Origin: Chryseobacterium foetidum
GTDB lineage: Bacteria > Bacteroidota > Bacteroidia > Flavobacteriales > Weeksellaceae
Assembly (NCBI RefSeq): GCF_025457425.1
Contig: NZ_JAMXIA010000001.1
Span: forward strand, 868,001 to 932,000
Reading direction: 5' to 3'
DNA length: 64,000 nt
In this document: piece after piece, positions 1 to 8,741 of the stretch
Layout: the number at the start of each line of letters is the position of its first letter
Position numbering within the stretch: the first letter of the stretch is position 1
Position numbers and translations under genes: made by a program
Notes under the pieces: generated by a model
Seen by the model: only the letters and a program-made list of their open reading frames with translations
The model's database searches: none
What the model was told of the DNA's origin: nothing

Positions 1-532
1 CATCCACACGAAGTTCCAGCTGGTCTTTTGAAAATTTCTTTCGTAATTTCTGAAGAATCTGATGTTCAGAATCCCAGTCGACCCCGATTTTTAATTTAAT
101 ACAGTGAAAACCCTGATCAAGTTTGTCCTGGATCTGCTCTTCCATGAAGGAAATTTCTCCCATCCAAATCAGACCATTTATCGGAATTGGAATTTTACCT
201 TGAGTAAATTCACTTGGAAAATAAAGATTTCCGCCATGATTTAAATTTAAAACAGCCTGTTCATAACCAAACCAAATCGAAGGAAATCCTTTTAGTTCTT
301 CTTTTAAATAATCAAAATCTTGATTGATATTTTCGCATAGCCACTTTAGTTTTTCTTCATAATCGGGACGGTCATCAAAGCTTAAGCCTCTGAAAACAGC
401 ACACTCGCCTACTCCTTTTTTACCATCCTGAAAAACTTCGAGAATGAAGGTCTCTTTTACATGCAAAACGCCTCGGGAAGTTCCTCCCGGGCGTTTAAAT
501 TCCAATAGATATTTAAAATATTTTGCTGTCAT
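1..532 (-). CDS. menC: o-succinylbenzoate synthase MenC, partial (N-terminal part)
   Basis: The ORF starts at 532 and runs off the left edge, giving about 177 residues. It resembles the enolase-superfamily o-succinylbenzoate synthase of menaquinone biosynthesis, which dehydrates SHCHC to o-succinylbenzoate. Visible features are an N-terminal capping domain with GVGECAVFRG and the start of the barrel, with GFHCIKLKIG carrying the K-x-K catalytic lysine pattern, then a stretch ending ELRVD where the metal-ligand DAN motif is expected. The ATG directly abuts the fbp stop codon (TAA then ATG), so it is very likely co-transcribed and translationally coupled to fbp. A dipeptide epimerase of the same superfamily is the main alternative, because the C-terminal half is not visible. 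Confidence 0.75.
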   Translation of the reverse strand, partial: MTAKYFKYLLEFKRPGGTSRGVLHVKETFILEVFQDGKKGVGECAVFRGLSFDDRPDYEEKLKWLCENINQDFDYLKEELKGFPSIWFGYEQAVLNLNHGGNLYFPSEFTQGKIPIPINGLIWMGEISFMEEQIQDKLDQGFHCIKLKIGVDWDSEHQILQKLRKKFSKDQLELRVD

Positions 533-1549
533 TTACTTTACGCTGTCAATACGCATAAACTCTTCTGCTTTTTCAACCATATTGATGCTTCCTGCAAAAA
601 AGGGAATTCTCTGGTGTAGTTCTGTTGGCTCCACTTCCAGAATTCTTCTGAACCCGTCGGTAGCCTTTCCACCAGCCTGTTCTGCCAGGAAAGCCATTGG
701 ATTACATTCGTATAATAATCTCAGTTTACCGTTTGGAGCCTGACCGTATGATGGATATATATAAATTCCACCTTTCAGCATATTTCTATGGAAATCGGCA
801 ACCAATGAACCAATATATCTGGAAGTGTATGGGCGATCGCCTTCTTCCATCTGACAGTATTTCAGGTAATTTTTGACACCCTGAGGAAATTTAATGTAGT
901 TTCCTTCATTGATTGAGTAGATTTTCCCGGTTTCAGGGAATTTCATGTTGGGATGAGAAAGATAGTATGTTCCTAGAGAAGGATCCAGTGTAAATCCGTT
1001 CACACCGTTTCCTGTAGTGTATACAATCATCGTTGAAGATCCGTATATCACGTATCCTGCGGCGATCTGATTAACTCCTTTCTGTAGAAAATCTTCCAGC
1101 TGAACGGGAGTTCCGGGCTCTGAAACCCTTCTATAAATTGAAAAAATGGTTCCCACAGAAACATTTACATCAATATTTGAAGAACCGTCCAAAGGATCGA
1201 TTAACACTACATATTTGCTTAAATGTCCGTTCTCACCACATTTGATGTCGATAAAATCGTCATTTTCCTCGGAAGCAATTCCGCAGACAACTTCTCTCTG
1301 AGAAAGGGCTGTGATAAAAATATCGTTGGCAATGACATCCAGCTTCTGTTGCTCTTCGCCCTGAATATTCTGATTTCCGGCCGCTCCCGTGATATCTACG
1401 ATACCAGCTTTATTTACTTCCCTGTTTACGATCTTTGATGCCAGTCTTATAGCACTTAAAAGACGTGAAAACTCACCAGTGGAATACTGAAAATCTTCCT
1501 GCTTATCAATTAAAAATTCACCTAACGTCTGTAATGACTGTTCTGACAT
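533..1549 (-). CDS. fbp: class I fructose-1,6-bisphosphatase
   Basis: A 338-residue protein of normal family length. It hydrolyses fructose 1,6-bisphosphate to fructose 6-phosphate in gluconeogenesis, in the cytoplasm. The metal-binding signature [10 protein letters not shown] lies at residues 118-127, the upstream acidic pair EE at 94-95, and the C-terminal substrate region reads [21 protein letters not shown] in two conserved blocks near residues 280-300. The ATG at 1549 is the first plausible start. menC follows immediately with no gap. A 7-of-8 match to the Bacteroidota -7 box (CAAATATC on the plus strand, 1574-1581) lies about 25 bases upstream. Confidence 0.95.
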   Translation of the reverse strand: MSEQSLQTLGEFLIDKQEDFQYSTGEFSRLLSAIRLASKIVNREVNKAGIVDITGAAGNQNIQGEEQQKLDVIANDIFITALSQREVVCGIASEENDDFIDIKCGENGHLSKYVVLIDPLDGSSNIDVNVSVGTIFSIYRRVSEPGTPVQLEDFLQKGVNQIAAGYVIYGSSTMIVYTTGNGVNGFTLDPSLGTYYLSHPNMKFPETGKIYSINEGNYIKFPQGVKNYLKYCQMEEGDRPYTSRYIGSLVADFHRNMLKGGIYIYPSYGQAPNGKLRLLYECNPMAFLAEQAGGKATDGFRRILEVEPTELHQRIPFFAGSINMVEKAEEFMRIDSVK

Positions 1550-1868
1550 AATTTTATTTTAAAAACGGTTTTGACAAATATCGTGAAATTTAAACTATTT
1601 TTAAAGTAATTGTTAAAGTTTTAATTACAGACTGTAAATCAGAGGTTTAACAAGCGTGTAAAGGTTGTAAATAATAATTTTATTAAAATTTAATTAAATT
1701 AAATCACACAAAAACGCCTCTAAGGTATGATTTTGTGCGGTTTAAGGATGTAAAATGGAAATCACACCCCATAGATAAGCCTTTCATATTTCGCTGTAAA
1801 TTTATAATTTTGGCCTTCGAAAAAAAACCGAATGATTTATATCTAACAATTTTATTCATAACAATTTA
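1550..1868. other. divergent intergenic region between fbp and lysC
   Basis: This 319-base AT-rich stretch separates the divergently transcribed fbp and lysC genes. I see a TAnnTTTG box for lysC near its right end and a weaker match for fbp near its left end. No ORF, hairpin or RNA gene is apparent in the middle. Confidence 0.6.
1805..1812 (+). promoter_or_regulatory. -7 promoter box (TAATTTTG) for lysC
   Basis: An exact match to the Bacteroidota TAnnTTTG consensus, 56 bases before the lysC ATG. No clear TTTG -33 element sits at the right spacing, so confidence is moderate. Confidence 0.45.
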
Positions 1869-3107
1869 ATGAAAATTTTCAAGTTTGGTGGTGCATCAGT
1901 AAAGGATGCCGAAGGTGTAAAAAATGTATCTGCAGTATTGGGAAGCCAGGGGTTTTCTAAATGTCTGCTGGTAATCTCAGCGATGGGAAAAACTACAAAC
2001 GAGCTGGAGAAGGTTGTAGAACTTTACTTCAAAAAAGATAACTACCAAGCCGAAATTGAAAAGATAAAACGAAAACACATAGAAATTGCCAACGGGCTTT
2101 TTCCTGAAAGTCACGCAGTTTTTGCCGAAATTAATTTGTTTTTTGATGATATAGATTCATTTTTAAGAAGAAACAAATCTCCAAATTATAATTTTGTTTA
2201 CGATCAGGTGGTGAGTTGTGGGGAAATGATTTCCACTAAGATTGTAAGCGAATACTTAAATGAAATTCAGTTTACCAATCAGTGGCTGGATGCACGTGAT
2301 TACGTACAGACAGACAATTCTTACCGCGAGGGGATTGTAGACTGGGCAAAAACGGAGGAATTTATATCAAATTTAAATAAAGAAATCTGCTATGTTACCC
2401 AAGGTTTCATCGGTTCTGATGAAAACAATTTCACAGTTACTTTGGGAAGAGAAGGTTCAGATTACTCAGCAGCCATTTTCGCCTATTGCCTCAATGCTGA
2501 TGCGATGACCATCTGGAAAGACGTTCCTGGCGTAATGACGGGAGATCCAAGGAAATTTTCAGACGTAACTCTTCTTTCCAATATTTCTTATGAAGAGGCA
2601 ATCGAGCTGGCTTACTACGGAGCAAGTGTTATTCACCCTAAAACCCTGCAGCCACTTCAGCAGAAAAATATTCCCTTTTATGTAAAATCCTTCGTAGATC
2701 CTGCAAAACCTGGAACTAAAGTTGGGTTTTCAGAAAGCAATCAGAATGAAGAATCCTATATTTTAAAGGAAGATCAGACTCTGCTGAAAATCTCTACAAG
2801 AGACTTCTCTTTTATTGCAGAAGATCACATGAGCCAGGTTTTTGCCTTCCTTGCGAAATACAAAATTAAAGTTTCTTTGATGCAGAATTCAGCAATTTCA
2901 TTAGCTTTATGCCTTGAAGACAAATTTCTGAATGCAGACGAACTGAACAGTGAACTGCAAAAAGAATTTAAAACCGAACTGATAAAAAATGTATCTTTAT
3001 TTACCGTAAGACATGCCAAAAAAGAAAACATCGATCAGTTTTACCAGCAGAAAAACGTGCTTTTGGAGCAAATCTCTAAAAATACTTTGCAAATGGTAAC
3101 ACAATAA
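1869..3107 (+). CDS. lysC: aspartate kinase
   Basis: A 412-residue aspartokinase that phosphorylates L-aspartate, the first step towards lysine, threonine and methionine. The N-terminal nucleotide-binding motif KFGGASV is at residues 5-11, and the kinase core contains TLGREGSDYSAA and KDVPGVMTGDPR. The last ~110 residues are where ACT regulatory domains sit in this family; they are short and divergent here, as in other Bacteroidota monofunctional enzymes. The acyltransferase gene starts 22 bases downstream on the same strand, so the two probably form one transcript, although no pathway link between them is obvious. Confidence 0.92.
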   Translation: MKIFKFGGASVKDAEGVKNVSAVLGSQGFSKCLLVISAMGKTTNELEKVVELYFKKDNYQAEIEKIKRKHIEIANGLFPESHAVFAEINLFFDDIDSFLRRNKSPNYNFVYDQVVSCGEMISTKIVSEYLNEIQFTNQWLDARDYVQTDNSYREGIVDWAKTEEFISNLNKEICYVTQGFIGSDENNFTVTLGREGSDYSAAIFAYCLNADAMTIWKDVPGVMTGDPRKFSDVTLLSNISYEEAIELAYYGASVIHPKTLQPLQQKNIPFYVKSFVDPAKPGTKVGFSESNQNEESYILKEDQTLLKISTRDFSFIAEDHMSQVFAFLAKYKIKVSLMQNSAISLALCLEDKFLNADELNSELQKEFKTELIKNVSLFTVRHAKKENIDQFYQQKNVLLEQISKNTLQMVTQ

Positions 3108-3129
3108 AACTAATTGCGACTAAAACAAC

Positions 3130-4971
3130 ATGAGTTTAATTTCGAAAAACGATCTTATTAAAGCTTCCGGACTTGGGCGGCTGGGTTTTCTCAAAAATCC
3201 CGTTGCGTCTGCCGTTATGAGTCTTACCAAAATAAATGAAGTCAACACTCTTTATAATAAGCTCAAAGATAAAAAAGATAAAGATTTTTTCGATTCTTTC
3301 GTTAAGGAGAGAAATTTAAGCTACATTGTTTTCGAAGAAGATCTCGCCAAAGTACCTAAAACAGGACCTTTCATATTGGTTTCCAATCATCCGCTGGGTG
3401 CAATTGACGGTATTTTAATGTGCAAAATTCTGTCGGAAATACGTCCGGATTTTAAAGTAATGGGAAATTTCCTTCTGGAAAAGATTCAGCCCATGGAGCC
3501 TTATGTAATTCCTGTAAATCCTTTTGAGAAAAGAAAAGATGCCTACAACAGCGCATCCGGAATGCGCGGAACACTGAAACATCTTGAAAACGGAGGCTGC
3601 GTGGGAATTTTTCCTGCAGGCGAAGTTTCAAACAAAAACAATCCTTACGGAGAAATTCTGGATAAAGAATGGGAGGTGCCGGCACTGAAGCTGATCAAAA
3701 TGGCTAAAGTACCTGTGGTTCCGATGTATTTTCATGCTAAAAACAGCAGAATGTTTTACCAGGTTGCAAAAATGCATCCTAACCTTCAGACCATCATGCT
3801 TCCATCTGAAATGATGAAAGATCGGGAAGAACCCATCAGAATCAGAATTGGCAGACCTATCACGGTGAAGGTGATGGATGACAGCGAAAACATCGAGGAA
3901 CTGGGGGAATTTCTGAGACGGAAAGTCTACATGATGAAGTCTTATTATGAAAAAAGAAAATCGCTTGCACAGGCCATTAATCTTAAAAATTTATCGTTAA
4001 AATTTCCTCTTTTAAGAGAAGAAAATATCGTACAGAATATCATTGATGAAACTCCGAAAGAAGATTTGCTGAAAGATATTTCCAAACTCAGGGGAACAGA
4101 TAAGATGCTTTTCAGCAATGGAAATTATGAAATTTATTTCACGCCTTACGAAGAGATTCCGTCTGTGATGAGAGAGATCGGCAGACAGCGGGAACTCACT
4201 TTCCGTGCTGTTGGTGAAGGAAGCAACCTGCCTTTTGACCTTGATGAATATGATAAACATTATCATCATCTTTTTCTGTGGGACAGCGCCGCCGAAAAAC
4301 TTGCAGGAGCTTACAGAATGGCTCTAGGCAAGGATGTGATGAAAAAATTCGGAATTAAAGGATTTTACACAAGTTCTTTATTTGAATTTGAACAGGACAT
4401 ACATCCCTTTTTCAAAAAAGTAATTGAAATGGGACGTGCTTACATTTGCGAAGAATATCAGCAGAAACCGCTTCCTCTTTTCCTTTTGTGGCGCGGAATT
4501 GTGCATGTCTGCCTGAGAAATCCTGATCATAAATTCCTCATGGGCGGCGTAAGTATTTCGAATAAATTTTCAGAATTCTCCAAGTCGTTAATGATTGAAT
4601 TTATGCGTTCAAATTATTATGATTCCGCTGTAGCTCAATACATTACGCCAAGAAATGAATTTAAAGTAAAACTGAAAGACCGCGACAAACATCTGTTTCT
4701 GGATGAAATGGAATCTGATTTAAACAAACTCGACAAAATCATTGATGACCTTGAGCCTGAATTGAGAATGCCCGTTTTAATTAAAAAATACATCAAACAG
4801 AACGCAAAAGTGATTGCCTTCAATGTTGATCCTAATTTTAATGATGCGATTGACGGCCTAATGTACATCCGAATCAGCGACCTTCCGGAAAGCACGATAA
4901 AACCTGTATTGGAAGAGATGAGCGAGCAAATAAGACGCGAGCAGGAAAATAATCAAACTGAAAATCAATAG
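3130..4971 (+). CDS. bifunctional acyltransferase (PlsC-like plus GNAT/OlsB-like), probable aminolipid synthesis (OlsF type)
   Basis: A 613-residue two-domain protein. The N-terminal half is a PlsC/LPLAT-type O-acyltransferase, with NHPLGAID at 86-93 (an HX5D variant of the usual HX4D) and FPAGEVS in place of FPEGTRS. The C-terminal half (~330-560) resembles the OlsB/hemolysin-type N-acyltransferase (GNAT fold), with EMGRAYICEEYQ and LMGGVSISN segments. The same domain order occurs in OlsF, the single enzyme that N-acylates and O-acylates ornithine to make ornithine lipid in some Serratia and flavobacteria. The substrate here could instead be glycine or another amino acid. It lies 22 bases after lysC and ends before the tRNA-Phe pair. 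The domain fusion is read from sequence; the lipid product is inferred. Confidence 0.75.
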   Translation: MSLISKNDLIKASGLGRLGFLKNPVASAVMSLTKINEVNTLYNKLKDKKDKDFFDSFVKERNLSYIVFEEDLAKVPKTGPFILVSNHPLGAIDGILMCKILSEIRPDFKVMGNFLLEKIQPMEPYVIPVNPFEKRKDAYNSASGMRGTLKHLENGGCVGIFPAGEVSNKNNPYGEILDKEWEVPALKLIKMAKVPVVPMYFHAKNSRMFYQVAKMHPNLQTIMLPSEMMKDREEPIRIRIGRPITVKVMDDSENIEELGEFLRRKVYMMKSYYEKRKSLAQAINLKNLSLKFPLLREENIVQNIIDETPKEDLLKDISKLRGTDKMLFSNGNYEIYFTPYEEIPSVMREIGRQRELTFRAVGEGSNLPFDLDEYDKHYHHLFLWDSAAEKLAGAYRMALGKDVMKKFGIKGFYTSSLFEFEQDIHPFFKKVIEMGRAYICEEYQQKPLPLFLLWRGIVHVCLRNPDHKFLMGGVSISNKFSEFSKSLMIEFMRSNYYDSAVAQYITPRNEFKVKLKDRDKHLFLDEMESDLNKLDKIIDDLEPELRMPVLIKKYIKQNAKVIAFNVDPNFNDAIDGLMYIRISDLPESTIKPVLEEMSEQIRREQENNQTENQ

Positions 4972-5006
4972 GTTTTTAAGATTTATAGAAAAAAGTAGAA
5001 TTAATA

Positions 5007-5038
5007 TTTGCATCATATACCAAAACTTCCTACTTTTG
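5007..5038 (+). promoter_or_regulatory. promoter of the tRNA-Phe pair (TTTG-N20-TACTTTTG)
   Basis: A near-ideal Bacteroidota promoter: TTTG at 5007-5010, a 20-base spacer and TACTTTTG at 5031-5038 matching TAnnTTTG. Transcription should start near 5045, about 25 bases before the first tRNA. Confidence 0.8.
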
Positions 5039-5069
5039 CATCACTTTAAAACAACGAAGTAAAAAGAAT

Positions 5070-5142
5070 GGTTTCTTAGCTCAGTTGGTAGAGCAATGGA
5101 TTGAAAATCCATGTGTCCCTGGTTCGATTCCTGGAGAAACCA
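5070..5142 (+). tRNA. tRNA-Phe (anticodon GAA), copy 1
   Basis: A 73-base cloverleaf. The 7-bp acceptor stem GGTTTCT pairs with AGAAACC, the D-loop contains AGTTGGTAGA, the anticodon stem is ATGGA/TCCAT around the loop TTGAAAA (anticodon GAA, Phe), and the T-arm contains GGTTCGATTCC. The discriminator base is A. CCA is not encoded. Confidence 0.97.
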
Positions 5143-5143
5143 C

Positions 5144-5173
5144 AAAAAACCGCCTCACCAAAGGCGGTTTTTT
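5144..5173 (+). terminator. intrinsic terminator after tRNA-Phe copy 1
   Basis: The stem AAAAAACCGCC (5144-5154) pairs with GGCGGTTTTTT (5163-5173), with an 8-base loop and a built-in T tract. It separates the two tRNA copies. Confidence 0.85.
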
Positions 5174-5201
5174 CTTCCAGACTTTAAAGTACAAAAACTT
5201 C

Positions 5202-5274
5202 GGTTTCTTAGCTCAGTTGGTAGAGCAATGGATTGAAAATCCATGTGTCCCTGGTTCGATTCCTGGAGAAACCA
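5202..5274 (+). tRNA. tRNA-Phe (anticodon GAA), copy 2
   Basis: Identical over all 73 bases to the copy at 5070-5142, with the same GAA anticodon and the same unencoded CCA. No full promoter is visible between the copies, so this copy may depend on read-through of the first terminator or on an unrecognised promoter. Confidence 0.97.
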
Positions 5275-5277
5275 CTT

Positions 5278-5307
5278 AAACCACTCTTTTATGAAGAGTG
5301 GTTTTTT
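5278..5307 (+). terminator. intrinsic terminator after tRNA-Phe copy 2
   Basis: CCACTCTT (5281-5288) pairs with AAGAGTGG (5294-5301) around a 5-base loop, followed by TTTTTTG. Confidence 0.85.
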
Positions 5308-5367
5308 GTTTTTAAGACGTTTGGGATTTTTTAATTATCTTCGCTTGTTCAATTTTTTAAATTAAAA

Positions 5368-6549
5368 ATGAAAAACTTAGTTACGACATTCTTCGTTCTC
5401 ATATTCTCATTAACATTCGCTCAGGAAGAAGGAATTAAATTTGACCAAAGCTCGTTTAAGGATCTTCTTGCCAAAGCCAAAAAAGAAAAAAAGCTTCTAT
5501 TTATCGATGCTTACGCTGTTTGGTGCGGTCCGTGCAAAATGATGGACAAAAATGTTTTCACCCAAAAATCGGTTGGAGATTATTTTAACAAAAGCTTCAT
5601 CAGTTCCAGAATTGATATGGAAAAAGGTGAAGGCAGGGAGATTGCCCAAAAATTCTCTGTACGCTCCTATCCTACTTATCTCTTTCTGAATGGCGATGGC
5701 GAAATGGTTTCCCAAAACTATGGTTACATGGAACCAGGTCTTTTCCTGTCGATGGCTCAGGATGTAAATGCTGGAAACTCAAAAGGTGGTTCGCTGAAAG
5801 ACCGTTTTGCAAAAGGCGAAAGCAGTCCCGAGTTTCTGATGAATATTATGAAACTGAATTCCACATCAGATTTTGATTTTGCAAAAAAAGCTTCTGAAAA
5901 GTATTTTGCCAAGAAGAAAGCCGATGAACCTTTAACAAAAGAGGAAGCAGGTTTTTTATTTTTCTTCATTAAATCTTCCAAAGATGCCAACTTTAAATAT
6001 CTGGTGGATAAAAAATCAGAAATCATTCAGTTTTTGCCGGAAGAAAGTTATAATGAATATAAAAATCAGGTTCTGCTTGCTGACATCATGGAAACTGCAA
6101 TCGATACTAAAAACAACAGAGTTGATGATGCGAAGTTCATGGCTGCCGCAGAGCCTTTGGTTGGAAAGGAAGTTGCTTCTAAAAAACTGAATCAGATCAA
6201 ACTAAGCTATTACGAGCAAAATGCCAATTATGCAGAATACGAAAAGACAGCTTTGGAATATTATAAAAATCCAGATCTTTTTGATCAGGCTGAAACACTT
6301 AAAGCAGCGTGGATTTTTGCAGAGCAAGTAAAAGACAAAACTTCACTGAAAAAAGCTGCAGAATGGGCAGAGAAATCTGTAATGCGTGGCGAAACCGCTG
6401 AAAACACTTACATTTTAGCAAAAATATATTTCATGATGGGCAATAAAAATCTTGCTAAAAGTTTTGCTGAAATGTCTAACAATCTGGCAAAACAAACAGG
6501 AAAAGATGCTAATCTGTCTCAAGAATTATTAAATCAAATAAAAAATTAA
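5368..6549 (+). CDS. secreted thioredoxin-fold protein with C-terminal helical repeat region
   Basis: A 393-residue protein with an N-terminal signal peptide (cleavage after LTFA, about residue 18), followed by a thioredoxin-like domain with the CGPC active site at residues 53-56 (AVWCGPCKMM) and a cis-Pro region (VRSYPTYLF). The remaining ~250 residues are alpha-helical and TPR-like. The role is probably thiol-disulfide exchange in the periplasm. It heads an operon with the DUF3575 protein (6 bases later) and a small membrane protein. Confidence 0.8.
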   Translation: MKNLVTTFFVLIFSLTFAQEEGIKFDQSSFKDLLAKAKKEKKLLFIDAYAVWCGPCKMMDKNVFTQKSVGDYFNKSFISSRIDMEKGEGREIAQKFSVRSYPTYLFLNGDGEMVSQNYGYMEPGLFLSMAQDVNAGNSKGGSLKDRFAKGESSPEFLMNIMKLNSTSDFDFAKKASEKYFAKKKADEPLTKEEAGFLFFFIKSSKDANFKYLVDKKSEIIQFLPEESYNEYKNQVLLADIMETAIDTKNNRVDDAKFMAAAEPLVGKEVASKKLNQIKLSYYEQNANYAEYEKTALEYYKNPDLFDQAETLKAAWIFAEQVKDKTSLKKAAEWAEKSVMRGETAENTYILAKIYFMMGNKNLAKSFAEMSNNLAKQTGKDANLSQELLNQIKN

Positions 6550-6554
6550 AAACT

Positions 6555-7229
6555 TTGAAGAATATTTTACTTGCTATCGTTACATTAGCTTCTGTTACAG
6601 GATTAAAGGCTCAACAGAATGATGTAACCGCTACAGAAACTACGTCTCAGAATGAAAATTCAGAAAAAGGATTGAGACTGAAGGCCAATGCTCTTTTTTT
6701 ACCTGTCGGCATCGTTAATGTTGCAGGAGAATTTCAGTTAAATAAAAAAATAACGTTACAGGGCGATGTTTTAGTTTCTCCATGGAAATCTTTTGCCGGA
6801 CACGAACTGCAGTATTACTCTGCGTCGGTAGAAGGACGATATTATTTTAAACAGGCTTTTGACGGTTTTTATCTGGGGGCAAATGTAGCTGCATCAAAAT
6901 TTACTTTTCAAAAATGGAGTTACTGGAATGACAGAATTTATGACAATACTTACAGCAATCCAAATAATACGAGCACAGACGTATTTGTGATGTCTGATCT
7001 TTATCAAAAAGGTTATTCAATATTAGTTGGGGTTACGGCTGGGTATCAATTCAGACTTTCAGAAAAATGGTTTATGGATATTTACGGAACTGTTGGAAAT
7101 TCACAGGATTTCTACAAGGGCTACGAAAGAGGCACCGGTAAAAGATATGACGGAGAAACAGGCTTCAACAGAAGTGCTGAAATTATGCCTTACAGAGGAG
7201 GAATTATGATTGCATACAAATTCAAATAA
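6555..7229 (+). CDS. DUF3575-type outer-membrane beta-barrel protein
   Basis: A 224-residue exported protein. A signal peptide ends around GLKAQ (residue 20), and the mature part has alternating beta strands and ends in a hydrophobic/aromatic strand (MIAYKFK), typical of a small outer-membrane barrel. The pattern LKANALFLPVGIVNVAGEF fits the DUF3575 family. The start is a TTG just 5 bases after the upstream stop, with no better in-frame ATG before the signal peptide. Function unknown; co-transcribed with the thioredoxin-fold protein. Confidence 0.7.
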   Translation: MKNILLAIVTLASVTGLKAQQNDVTATETTSQNENSEKGLRLKANALFLPVGIVNVAGEFQLNKKITLQGDVLVSPWKSFAGHELQYYSASVEGRYYFKQAFDGFYLGANVAASKFTFQKWSYWNDRIYDNTYSNPNNTSTDVFVMSDLYQKGYSILVGVTAGYQFRLSEKWFMDIYGTVGNSQDFYKGYERGTGKRYDGETGFNRSAEIMPYRGGIMIAYKFK

Positions 7230-7231
7230 TT

Positions 7232-7438
7232 ATGAAACTTTTCGGAAGAAACCACATTATAATCATGGCCATTACTTTTGCCATTCTTTTCGCCATGAAT
7301 TACATCGGAAACAGCGAGCCCGACAAACTTGAAAGAGCATTGTTAACAGCAGCCTGTGGTATTATTGGCTTGACCATCGGACTGATTATTTACAACAGAG
7401 GGAAGAATGACAACAGTCCGCCACAGAATTTTGATTAG
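7232..7438 (+). CDS. small two-helix membrane protein, unknown function
   Basis: A 68-residue protein with two predicted transmembrane segments (about residues 8-25 and 38-56) and a charged tail rich in Asn and Asp. Its ATG is 2 bases after the stop of the DUF3575 gene, so it is the last gene of the operon before a strong terminator. I do not recognise a family. Confidence 0.6.
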   Translation: MKLFGRNHIIIMAITFAILFAMNYIGNSEPDKLERALLTAACGIIGLTIGLIIYNRGKNDNSPPQNFD

Positions 7439-7470
7439 CTTAAATGAAATTTATTTCATAAAATATAAAA

Positions 7471-7508
7471 AAAATCGTCGGAGCCATTGACTCCGACGAT
7501 TTTTTGTT
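7471..7508. terminator. bidirectional intrinsic terminator
   Basis: The perfect 13-bp stem AAAATCGTCGGAG (7471-7483) / CTCCGACGATTTT (7491-7503) is flanked by A and T tracts on both sides. It lies between convergent genes and should serve both. Confidence 0.9.
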
Positions 7509-7540
7509 TTAAATATTAAAAGCTAAATTTAACTGATCAT

Positions 7541-8737
7541 CTAATCTTCATAAAGAACATATTTTGATCTGATTTTCTTAAATTTTTCAAGGTCAGTCTG
7601 CCACGAAGCTTTGATTTCTTTTTCAGATTTTCCTGCAATGATTTGCTTTCTCAATGCGTCACTACCAGCTAATTTATCAAAAAATAAATTTTTCAGGAAA
7701 AAGTCCTGCTGCGGATTTTTATAGTTTTTATAAGCTTTTAAATGCCATTCAAGATTCAGTTCTCTTAAATCATTTTTGTAGTTTGAAAGATCTTCTCCGT
7801 AACATAATTGTCCGTTTAGGAAAGGATCTTTTGCCCCGCTCGTAGGTTTGGGAGTAAACTGATAAGGCAGATTTTTTGTCCACGGAGAACCATAGATTTG
7901 GAAAGGCAATGCCGTTCCGCGTCCCACAGAAACCTGAGTTCCTTCAAAAAAACAAAGACTTGGATACAGGTTGATCGATTTATCGTTGGGTAAATTTGGA
8001 GATGGTTTATCTGAAATCGAATATCTCTTTTTCTTGTGATAATTCTGCATTTTTACTAAAGAATATTTTGCCTGAACCCCATTTTTAAGCCACTTCTCAC
8101 CGTTTACCATTTGACCGTATTCGCCAATCGTTAAACCATATACTACAGGAACTTCGTGCATTCCTACAAAACTTTCCCATTTCTTTTTCAAAACCGGACC
8201 GTCCACGTAGCCATCGTGCGGATTGGGTCTGTCGAGAACGATTACTTCAACGTTATTTTCAGCGCAGGCTTCCATTACATAAGTTAAAGATGAGATATAG
8301 GTATAAAATCTCACTCCAACATCCTGAATATCAAAAAGAACAATATCAACACCTCTCAATTGTTCTGGTTTGGGCTTTTTGTTTGGTCCGTAAAGTGAGG
8401 TGATGGCAATTCCTGTTTTCACATCCACACCGTTTTTCACCTTTTCTCCGGCATCGGCCTCGCCTCTGAAACCATGTTCAGGAGCAAAGATTGATTTAAT
8501 TTTAATATTATTTTTAACCAGAAAATCAACCAGATGGGTTTTATCTTTCAGTAAACCGGTTTGATTGGTCACTATCACAATGTTTTTGTCTTTTAACATC
8601 GGCAGATACAGTTCCGGCTGGTCTGCACCTGTTTTGAATGAGTTCTGATCTTTGCTTTGTGCAAAACTGTGACTGAATGTTCCTAAAAAAATTAGGCACA
8701 TAAGAAGTAAATCTTTAATTTTGAAATCTAAATTCAT
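7541..8737 (-). CDS. NamZ-type exo-beta-N-acetylmuramidase (DUF1343), exported
   Basis: A 398-residue protein when started at the ATG at 8737. This start gives a signal peptide (LLLMCLIFLGTFSHSFAQ), whereas the longer frame upstream overlaps the divergent gene. Recognisable blocks are TNQTGLL, FAPEHGFRG, SLYG, DVGVRFYTYISSL, VLDRPNP and YGLTIGEYG. They define the DUF1343/NamZ family, which releases terminal N-acetylmuramic acid from peptidoglycan fragments during cell-wall recycling. It is divergent from the permease gene, with start codons only a few bases apart. Confidence 0.85.
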   Translation of the reverse strand: MNLDFKIKDLLLMCLIFLGTFSHSFAQSKDQNSFKTGADQPELYLPMLKDKNIVIVTNQTGLLKDKTHLVDFLVKNNIKIKSIFAPEHGFRGEADAGEKVKNGVDVKTGIAITSLYGPNKKPKPEQLRGVDIVLFDIQDVGVRFYTYISSLTYVMEACAENNVEVIVLDRPNPHDGYVDGPVLKKKWESFVGMHEVPVVYGLTIGEYGQMVNGEKWLKNGVQAKYSLVKMQNYHKKKRYSISDKPSPNLPNDKSINLYPSLCFFEGTQVSVGRGTALPFQIYGSPWTKNLPYQFTPKPTSGAKDPFLNGQLCYGEDLSNYKNDLRELNLEWHLKAYKNYKNPQQDFFLKNLFFDKLAGSDALRKQIIAGKSEKEIKASWQTDLEKFKKIRSKYVLYED

Positions 8738-8741
8738 AAGC

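Noticed and set aside
2825-3031. Minus-strand frame inside lysC
   Set aside because: Antisense shadow of a well-recognised kinase gene.
5085-5279. Short open frame running across both tRNA-Phe genes
   Set aside because: It is translated tRNA sequence repeated twice; the cloverleaf structures explain it fully.
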